From Bacteroidales bacterium (GTDB taxonomy: Bacteria > Bacteroidota > Bacteroidia > Bacteroidales > B18-G4): 6,043 bases of DNA. The stretch lies in assembly GCA_030618905.1 (NCBI GenBank), contig JAUXCL010000151.1, positions 1 through 6,043 on the forward strand, given 5' to 3'. Positions 1 through 4,938 of this stretch are shown here, one piece after another. The position numbers and the translations under genes were made by a program. The notes beneath the pieces were generated by a model. That model ran no database searches. It saw nothing but the letters and a program-made list of their open reading frames with translations, and had not been told where the DNA came from. Position 1 is the first letter of the stretch. Each line of letters begins with the position of its first letter.

Positions 1-525
1 AATATTTCTTTCGGTTTCCCGGTAATCAAATTCATTAAAAAGTATGCTCAAAAACCACTTGACGTGCATTTGATGATCATCGAGCCTGATCGTTATATCC
101 AGGCTTTCAGGGATGTGGGTGCGGATATCCTGACCGTTCACTACGAAGCTTGTAATCACCTTCACCGCAGTATTTATGCCATCAAAGATACCGGCATGAA
201 AGCAGGAGTTGTCCTGAACCCTCATACTTCGGTCAGGGTACTGGAAGACATCATTGCTGATGTGGACCTGGTATTATTGATGTCGGTGAATCCAGGGTTT
301 GGCGGGCAAAAGTTCATCGAGCGTGTTTATGAAAAGATCAGGGTGCTGAAAGGAATGATCCTGGCACAAAAATCATCTGCATTGATTGAGATTGATGGCG
401 GCGTAACCCTTGATAATGCTCCGAAACTGGTGGCAGCAGGAGCGGATGTGCTGGTTGCCGGAAACACCATATTCTCGTCCGGCAACCCCATAGATACGAT
501 CAAACTTCTCAAAAAACGAGAATAA
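1..525 (+). CDS. rpe: Ribulose-phosphate 3-epimerase, 5'-truncated by window edge
   Basis: This enzyme interconverts D-ribulose 5-phosphate and D-xylulose 5-phosphate in the cytosolic pentose phosphate pathway. The reading frame is open from base 1 and gives 174 visible codons before TAA at 523-525. The family is usually about 215-225 residues, so roughly 40 N-terminal residues, including the first metal-binding His/Asp pair, lie upstream of the window. The fragment opens with NISFGFPVI, which in the family follows directly after the MDGxFVP motif. Visible family motifs are DVHLMI with a metal-ligand His at codon 23, VHYEA at codons 46-50, the signature MSVNPGFGGQKFI at codons 94-106, and IDGGV with the catalytic/metal Asp at codon 132. 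These fit a TIM-barrel ribulose-phosphate epimerase with its active site intact in the visible part. A GTG at 64-66 is an internal codon, not the start. The gene converges on the lipoprotein gene across 108 bp. The identification is firm. Confidence 0.96.
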   Translation, partial: NISFGFPVIKFIKKYAQKPLDVHLMIIEPDRYIQAFRDVGADILTVHYEACNHLHRSIYAIKDTGMKAGVVLNPHTSVRVLEDIIADVDLVLLMSVNPGFGGQKFIERVYEKIRVLKGMILAQKSSALIEIDGGVTLDNAPKLVAAGADVLVAGNTIFSSGNPIDTIKLLKKRE

Positions 526-634
526 TTTACGATTCTGTTTTCTGTGTGTACAATTTACAATATGATGGGAAATTTAAGATTATAAATTGTCAATCATATT
601 GTAAATACAAAATTGTAAACACAGAATTGTAAAT
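525..634. repeat. Imperfect inverted repeat filling the rpe/lipoprotein convergent junction
   Basis: Two 42-nt arms, 525-566 and 593-634, are inverted copies separated by 26 nt. Compared in blocks of 14 nt, the inner blocks (553-566 and 593-606) are fully complementary. The outer blocks (525-538 and 621-634) match at 13 of 14 positions, and the one mismatch would be a G-U pair in RNA. The middle blocks pair poorly in that register, but shifted by 14 nt, 540-555 pairs with 611-626 at 15 of 16 positions. The right arm is itself three tandem 14-mers sharing the core ATTGTAAAY. The structure starts at the last base of the rpe stop codon and ends at the last base of the opposing gene's stop codon, so it spans the whole intergenic space. 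It may act as a bidirectional transcript end, but no U-tract follows the stem on either strand, so it is not a classical intrinsic terminator. Confidence 0.75.
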
Positions 635-635
635 C
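612..635. repeat. 24-bp dispersed repeat, copy 1
   Basis: These 24 bases are identical to 4202-4225. The copy is the last part of the right inverted-repeat arm and overlaps the first two plus-strand bases of the stop codon (634-636) of the minus-strand lipoprotein gene. It contains two ATTGTAAAY cores spaced 14 nt apart. Read on the minus strand, it begins at the stop codon of the gene. Confidence 0.85.
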
Positions 636-1656
636 ATTTCCTGGTCTTTAAAACAAGCACCACAACCAGCAGCAGCAACACAATCCCCGCCAACACAAAG
701 GCCCATTTGTTTACGGTTCTGGTTTGGGCACTCATTTCATAATCCTGGAATAAAAATGACATGCCACTCATTTTCCAGCTCACCTGGTTACCATTAATAG
801 ATGGGGAATTTGTGGATGTGATGAGTCCGGGCATCTCCACAAATACCTGATGCCCCTCCATCCCAAACACATTTTCCAGCAATAAAATATCCCTGTCGAT
901 TTCATCAAAAACAGATGATTCGATTTCATGAAGAACAAGTACCTGGTCATCGCCAGTCCACTCAGCGTAATAATCAATGAAATCTCTGGCGCTTTTAAAA
1001 TCCCATTCATTCATTTTTTGCATTATGCTGTCCTTATAAAGCCTAAAATCGTATCCGCTCAACTCCTCACTCTTCAAGGACCTGGCCCCATTTTCCAGGG
1101 CAATGATAATTTCCGCACTAATGGCTTCATACAAAAATTGTTCAGCTTTATCTTCAGCTTCTTTCATCCGCATCGAATCATTTTCATTGGTGACGACCTG
1201 ATAACCAGACAGCCAGTGAATATCTTCCTCACTCAGGTAATCCTTATAGTCCAATTGACTGAATGGATTTGCAGCTTCCCATGTTTCCCGGTATGTGAGG
1301 TAAGAATAGAAAAATCCAAATCCCTTCCTGACTTTAATCTCTCTGTTAACCTGCTTCCTCCAGCCCGTATCCCGGCCTATTTCATCATTGAGTTGCTTGC
1401 TATCCATAAAAGTCTTGGTATAGGTGAGGATATAATCACCATCACTGCTGGTATCTTTTCTTGCAGATTGAACCCAGGTATCATCGACAGGATATGGGAG
1501 ATCCGGATTAAAGACATCAGAGGAATCACCGGTAACGGTGATTATTCGGGTAAAAGATCCATCCTCGTTGACCTTTGTAGACACTGAAATTTCCCTGCAT
1601 GAACTTAAGCTCAGCAGGAGGAGGATGATTATGGGTATGAATTGTTTTGTTTTCAT
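634..1656 (-). CDS. Predicted lipoprotein with C-terminal transmembrane anchor (LppM-like layout)
   Basis: The product is 340 residues. It begins with a signal sequence and lipobox, LSSC, with the lipidated Cys at residue 20, so export and lipidation are predicted. The mature part opens with a strand-rich segment containing KVNEDGSFTRIITVTGD (about 28-44). A charged helical stretch follows at about 160-205 (EAEDKAEQFLYEAI), then another strand-rich segment. A hydrophobic helix at 318-336 precedes the basic tail KTRK, which by the positive-inside rule places the C-terminus in the cytoplasm. A lipid anchor at one end and a membrane helix at the other suggest a periplasmic domain held to the inner membrane at both ends. 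The layout, with a VN-DG-S motif soon after the lipidated Cys and a terminal helix, resembles LppM-type proteins; this is a weak analogy, not a firm assignment. The ATG at 1656 lies 11 bp after the sigma-factor stop, so the two genes are probably co-transcribed. The function is unknown. Confidence 0.85.
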   Translation of the reverse strand: MKTKQFIPIIILLLLSLSSCREISVSTKVNEDGSFTRIITVTGDSSDVFNPDLPYPVDDTWVQSARKDTSSDGDYILTYTKTFMDSKQLNDEIGRDTGWRKQVNREIKVRKGFGFFYSYLTYRETWEAANPFSQLDYKDYLSEEDIHWLSGYQVVTNENDSMRMKEAEDKAEQFLYEAISAEIIIALENGARSLKSEELSGYDFRLYKDSIMQKMNEWDFKSARDFIDYYAEWTGDDQVLVLHEIESSVFDEIDRDILLLENVFGMEGHQVFVEMPGLITSTNSPSINGNQVSWKMSGMSFLFQDYEMSAQTRTVNKWAFVLAGIVLLLLVVVLVLKTRK

Positions 1657-1667
1657 GATTTCCAGAA

Positions 1668-2597
1668 TTAATTAAACGATCCCGAATGCTGTTGATCCGG
1701 GTTCATCCGCATATTATTTAATTGTTTAAGCCCCTTTAAATTTAAACCTCGCACGTCCAGTGCACTCAGGCGCGCTATCTTTAAGCGGGTTTTAATCCCT
1801 TTTTTAAAGATCTTACTTTCATCGGGCTTCAGCAAGGTTTCCACATATTCAAATTTGATACCGGTATTCAAAGAAAAAATGATTTTAAACCCCGGCTTTT
1901 TGGTATGTTCTTTCGTGATGGAAGAAGCCCGGTCTTCAAGCTTCTGCACCTTGTCGACAAAAAGATACTGCTCGACACCAAATACCATGAGCAGGCAAAC
2001 CGTTGCAGCCAGCAGTAACTTGTATACCAGGGATATTGTTCCCGGGTGCCCGTTCGAGGCAGGCCGCTTATCCCTTACCCCTTGCCTGGCATGGTATAAA
2101 TTGCTTTTAACGACCGTTTCTGACATGGCCAGAATTTGCTGAACCTCAACCGAACCCATTTCCTGTATATCCCTCAGGATAAATACCAGCTTTTGTTTTT
2201 CAGGCAGTCCTTCCGAGATATAGCGGATCAGTTGCCCCAGCTCTTTATTGTCCAGCTGAGCCGCAGGACCAATCTCGATCAAGTTTTCCAATTTTTCGGA
2301 AACTTCATCAAGTTGAATGAACTTTACCCGTTTAATTACCCTTAAGTGGTCGATCGCCGTATTTGTAATAATCCGGTACATCCAGGTGGAAAATTTTGCC
2401 TTACGGTCATAGGTATTGATCTTTCTCCAAATTTTGATAAAGCTTTCCTGTACCGCATCTCTGGCCTCCTCCTCGTTACATAATATCCTGAATGCCAGAC
2501 TATATGTATATTGCTGGTGAGTTTCAACCAGTAATTTAAAGGCTTGCTGGCTGCCTTTTTTGATCTGATCAATAATATCTCCGGTTTCGATGCTCAT
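1668..2597 (-). CDS. ECF-type RNA polymerase sigma factor with C-terminal transmembrane extension
   Basis: The product is 309 residues. Residues about 20-90 form sigma region 2, including DAVQESFIKIW (47-57) and KFSTWMYRIITN (68-79). Residues about 124-175 form sigma region 4, with LPEKQKLVFILRDIQEM followed by the helix-turn-helix ending VVKSNLYHARQGVR. These show an extracytoplasmic-function sigma factor that would direct RNA polymerase to alternative promoters. ECF factors usually end near residue 180, but this frame continues for about 130 residues. The extension has a hydrophobic segment at about 187-208 (ISLVYKLLLAATVCLLMVFGV) and a basic tail of about 100 residues that I do not recognise. 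Predicted topology is sigma domains in the cytoplasm, one membrane helix and a periplasmic tail. The frame also opens at a TTG (2598-2600), but the adjacent ATG (2595-2597) is preferred. No separate anti-sigma gene adjoins it, so the tail may replace one. The lipoprotein gene follows after 11 bp. Confidence 0.9.
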   Translation of the reverse strand: MSIETGDIIDQIKKGSQQAFKLLVETHQQYTYSLAFRILCNEEEARDAVQESFIKIWRKINTYDRKAKFSTWMYRIITNTAIDHLRVIKRVKFIQLDEVSEKLENLIEIGPAAQLDNKELGQLIRYISEGLPEKQKLVFILRDIQEMGSVEVQQILAMSETVVKSNLYHARQGVRDKRPASNGHPGTISLVYKLLLAATVCLLMVFGVEQYLFVDKVQKLEDRASSITKEHTKKPGFKIIFSLNTGIKFEYVETLLKPDESKIFKKGIKTRLKIARLSALDVRGLNLKGLKQLNNMRMNPDQQHSGSFN

Positions 2598-2655
2598 CAA
2601 TTATTCGTGTGATTCCATAAATATGACGATGAAACTTAATAAAGGTAAAAAAATC

Positions 2656-2683
2656 TCGTCACGCGTCACGCGTCACGCGTCAC
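2656..2683. repeat. GCGTCAC heptamer tandem repeat, about 4 copies
   Basis: There are four consecutive 7-nt units. The first (2656-2662) differs at its first base, and the units at 2663-2669, 2670-2676 and 2677-2683 are exact GCGTCAC. Each unit junction creates the palindrome ACGCGT, giving three copies 7 bp apart (2661, 2668 and 2675). The tract is GC-rich inside an AT-rich intergenic region between the divergent sigma-factor and pepD genes. It is flanked by an 8-bp inverted repeat, AAAGGTAA at 2641-2648 and TTACCTTT at 2690-2697. It lies just upstream of the predicted pepD -7 box. Confidence 0.92.
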
Positions 2684-2690
2684 GATTCAT

Positions 2691-2698
2691 TACCTTTG
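2691..2698 (+). promoter_or_regulatory. Predicted pepD promoter, Bacteroidetes -7 box
   Basis: TACCTTTG matches the Bacteroidetes primary-sigma -7 consensus TAnnTTTG exactly and lies 26 bp before the pepD ATG, implying a leader of about 20 nt. No TTTG is present at the expected -33 position, because that space is occupied by the GCGTCAC repeat tract. The box overlaps the right arm of the 8-bp inverted repeat around the tract. The match to the box is seen directly; its activity is inferred. Confidence 0.65.
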
Positions 2699-2724
2699 CT
2701 TCTCACAACTCAAATTTCAACACC

Positions 2725-4185
2725 ATGAATGAAGACATTTATAAGCTTGAGCCATCAAGGATATGGCATTATTTCGGTGAAATCCTTACGATTCCGCGCC
2801 CATCCAAAAAAGAAGAACGCATTGCAAAATACATTGTTGACTTTGGCAATTCCCAGGGACTGGAAACCCTTCGGGATGAAATCGGGAACGTGTTAATTCG
2901 CAAACCGGCCACAGCGGGAATGGAAAAAATTAAAGCAGTTGTCTTGCAAAGCCATATAGATATGGTGGGTGAAAAGAACCAGGATAAAGACCATGATTTT
3001 GACAGGGATCCTATTGAGGCCTACGTTGAAGAGGGATGGGTCAAAGCAAGGGATACTACCCTGGGCGCTGATTGTGGCATTGGTATGGCAGCCCAGTTGG
3101 CCATTCTGGAAGCCAGGAATATTCAGCATGGGCCCATTGAATGTCTTTTCACTGTGGATGAAGAAACCGGCCTTACCGGCGCTTTTGGGCTAAAACCAGG
3201 ATTCCTGCAGGGTGAAATATTGTTGAACCTGGATTCAGAAGATGACGGTTTATTGTTTATAGGCTGTGCAGGGGGTAAAGACACTATTGTTGAATTTCCA
3301 TTTAAAAAGGAAACCGTCCCTGCCGGATCTGCTACTTATAAAATTAGTGTAACCGGTCTTAAAGGCGGCCATTCAGGTGATGATATTGAAAAAGGCCTTG
3401 GCAATGCCAACAAGATCCTGAACAGGGCCTTATGGAATGCCACAGCACAGTTCAATATCCGTATTTCATTGTTTGACGGGGGCAACCTGCGTAATGCCAT
3501 CGCCAGGGAAGCCTTTGCCGTTGTCACAGTTCCCGAAGAAAACCAGCAAAAGCTGGCAGACTATATCTTAGATTTTGAAAAAATTATCCGCACTGAATAT
3601 AAAGTCACCGAGCCTGACTTGTCTGTGAAAATTAAAGCAGCAGATACGGCATCTCATGTCATTGAAAAGAAGACTCAACAGCAGCTGATCAATGCAGTTT
3701 ATGCCTGCCCGCATGGAGTAATTGCCATGTCGGCCGATATCCCCGACTTCGTAGAGACTTCCACTAACCTGGCCTCCGTCAAGATGAATGAGGACACGAT
3801 CATTATTACTACCAGTCAGCGGAGTTCTGTAGAATCAGCCAAAGAAGATGTGTGTGACATGGTAGCCAGCGTTTTCAGGTTAATCGATGCAAAGATCACA
3901 CAGTCTGATGGTTACCCGGGATGGTCACCCAACCCAAATTCTGAGATTGTAGATATCACAGCCAAACTCTATAAAAAATTATTCACAGAAGAACCCCGGG
4001 TGCTGGCCGTTCATGCCGGGCTGGAATGCGGTTTGATCGGTGACAAGTATCCGGATATGGATATGATCTCTTTCGGTCCAACCATCCGTGGAGCCCATTC
4101 ACCTGATGAGCGGCTCGAAATTTCAACTGTACAAAAATTCTGGGAGCTTACCCTCAGGGTCTTAAAGGAAATACCAGTCCGTTGA
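2725..4185 (+). CDS. pepD: Aminoacyl-histidine dipeptidase (cytosol non-specific dipeptidase), M20 family
   Basis: This is a cytosolic two-metal (normally zinc) peptidase that hydrolyses dipeptides, including Xaa-His, in peptide turnover. From the ATG at 2725 the product has 486 residues, essentially the length of E. coli PepD. The expected residues are in order: HID (His77, Asp79), the bridging Asp116 in LGADCGIG, the Glu146-Glu147 pair in VDEETG, Asp170 in NLDSEDDG, and His458 in GAHSPDE. GGHSGDDI and NAIAREAFA in the dimerisation-domain region and HAGLECGLI near the C-terminus also fit. The frame is open upstream to 2590, but that extension would translate the heptamer repeat and the promoter, and homology begins at MNEDIYKLEP, so 2725 is chosen. 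The leader has no clear Shine-Dalgarno sequence. The gene ends in tandem stops, TGA then TAA. The residue after Asp116 is Cys, where Asn is common in the family. Identification is firm. Confidence 0.97.
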   Translation: MNEDIYKLEPSRIWHYFGEILTIPRPSKKEERIAKYIVDFGNSQGLETLRDEIGNVLIRKPATAGMEKIKAVVLQSHIDMVGEKNQDKDHDFDRDPIEAYVEEGWVKARDTTLGADCGIGMAAQLAILEARNIQHGPIECLFTVDEETGLTGAFGLKPGFLQGEILLNLDSEDDGLLFIGCAGGKDTIVEFPFKKETVPAGSATYKISVTGLKGGHSGDDIEKGLGNANKILNRALWNATAQFNIRISLFDGGNLRNAIAREAFAVVTVPEENQQKLADYILDFEKIIRTEYKVTEPDLSVKIKAADTASHVIEKKTQQQLINAVYACPHGVIAMSADIPDFVETSTNLASVKMNEDTIIITTSQRSSVESAKEDVCDMVASVFRLIDAKITQSDGYPGWSPNPNSEIVDITAKLYKKLFTEEPRVLAVHAGLECGLIGDKYPDMDMISFGPTIRGAHSPDERLEISTVQKFWELTLRVLKEIPVR

Positions 4186-4201
4186 TAAATCGAAATCCAA
4201 C

Positions 4202-4225
4202 ATTGTAAACACAGAATTGTAAATC
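4202..4225. repeat. 24-bp dispersed repeat, copy 2
   Basis: These bases are identical to 612-635. The copy fills most of the 40-bp gap between the pepD stop and the stop codon (4226-4228) of the convergent outer-membrane protein gene, and it abuts that stop codon directly. It contains two ATTGTAAAY cores 14 nt apart. Unlike copy 1, it has no inverted partner nearby. Confidence 0.85.
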
Positions 4226-4810
4226 TTACAGCCCCACTCCCATCCCAATACGAATGATGGGATTCTGCGGCATGTATTCCGTGTCATTAAGATTGAAAAG
4301 AATCGTGATCCCCAGGAAAGCTGAGGGGGAAAGCCACTGGCGAAAACCTCCGCCGATATAAAAATTATTTACCGGAACCCTTGTCAGTTCAACATTACCT
4401 GTTAGCGGATTATAAAATTGCGGCTGCTCGTGGCTCATATATTCATACTCTGCATGGACAAACAGGTCCCTGAAGAAAAATAAATAGTATCTTCCGAAAA
4501 AGCCTATGCCATAAGAGTTTAAGTTGAACTTATAAAAATTGTCATTATACCAGTAATAGCTGTAGGAAAGTCTTGAACCTACATCAAAGCTGGGTGATAA
4601 ATGGTATCCAACGACGGGAGAAACATAAATATACCCGTCACTGGGATAGATCCAGAACCCTATGCCTCCCCCCACAAAAATCCTCTTGACCATCTGCGCC
4701 TGTTCCTTATCCTGGAAATCCTTCCCAAACTGTGCATTGGTTTCCGGCATCATCAATACAGATACCAGGATAGTAAGCAGTACAAATATGATGAGTTTTT
4801 TTAGTTTCAT
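4226..4810 (-). CDS. Small outer-membrane beta-barrel protein
   Basis: The product is 194 residues. A Sec signal peptide covers about residues 1-26, with a basic KLKK start, a hydrophobic core and a likely cleavage after ETNA before QFG. The mature part of about 168 residues is rich in Gly and aromatic residues. It shows alternating short strands such as RIFVGGGIGFWIYP, YIYVSPVVGYHL, SRLSYSYYWY, YGIGFFGRYYLF, LFVHAEYEYM, FYIGGGFRQWL and AFLGITILFNL, and ends in IRIGMGVGL. This pattern and size suit an eight-stranded OmpX/OmpW-like barrel in the outer membrane. The role (porin, adhesin or structural) cannot be told. The last residue is Leu, whereas many barrels end in an aromatic residue. The ATG at 4810 is the obvious start, with a strong predicted promoter about 27 bp upstream. 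The gene is convergent with pepD and divergent from the beta-helix gene. Confidence 0.88.
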   Translation of the reverse strand: MKLKKLIIFVLLTILVSVLMMPETNAQFGKDFQDKEQAQMVKRIFVGGGIGFWIYPSDGYIYVSPVVGYHLSPSFDVGSRLSYSYYWYNDNFYKFNLNSYGIGFFGRYYLFFFRDLFVHAEYEYMSHEQPQFYNPLTGNVELTRVPVNNFYIGGGFRQWLSPSAFLGITILFNLNDTEYMPQNPIIRIGMGVGL

Positions 4811-4836
4811 TTAGCTGGTATTTTTATGAGTGAGCA

Positions 4837-4869
4837 CAAATATAAATTATTTATAGGGATTAAGCCAAA
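4837..4869 (-). promoter_or_regulatory. Predicted promoter of the outer-membrane barrel gene
   Basis: On the minus strand, TATATTTG (4844-4837) matches the Bacteroidetes -7 consensus TAnnTTTG exactly, and TTTG (4869-4866) lies 21 bp upstream as a -33 box. Both elements and their spacing fit the phylum's primary-sigma promoter. The leader would be about 20 nt, with no clear Shine-Dalgarno sequence before the ATG at 4810. Confidence 0.75.
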
Positions 4870-4911
4870 AACAATAATCCTACAAAAAAAACGTATGAAT
4901 AAATGATTGAT

Positions 4912-4919
4912 TATATTTG
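4912..4919 (+). promoter_or_regulatory. Predicted promoter -7 box of the beta-helix gene
   Basis: TATATTTG matches TAnnTTTG exactly and lies 19 bp before the ATG at 4939, so the leader would be only about 12-15 nt. I see no TTTG at the -33 position. The box is on the opposite strand to the barrel-gene promoter, about 68 bp away. Confidence 0.6.
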
Positions 4920-4938
4920 ACAGCAAGAATTTCACGCA

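Noticed and set aside
553..606. Classical Rho-independent terminator after rpe
   Set aside because: The stem is AT-rich with a 26-nt loop, and no U-tract follows on either strand. It is listed as a repeat instead.
928..1587. 219-codon plus-strand open frame antisense to the lipoprotein gene
   Set aside because: It is the antisense shadow of a well-supported lipoprotein with signal sequence, lipobox and terminal helix. Its translation shows no recognisable domain.
2598..2600. TTG as start of the sigma-factor gene
   Set aside because: An ATG follows immediately at 2597 and gives the same protein minus one residue. There is no evidence for use of the rarer start.
2631..2638. Possible promoter -7 box (TAAGTTTC, minus strand) for the sigma-factor operon
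   Set aside because: It matches TAnnTTTG at only five of the six fixed positions and has no -33 TTTG. In AT-rich DNA this is too weak to list as a feature.
2656..2683. CRISPR array
   Set aside because: The units are 7 nt and directly adjacent with no spacers, so this is a simple tandem repeat.
2590..2724. N-terminal extension of pepD by 45 codons
   Set aside because: It would translate the heptamer repeat (as VTRHASR) and the predicted promoter. PepD homology and family length both fit a start at 2725.
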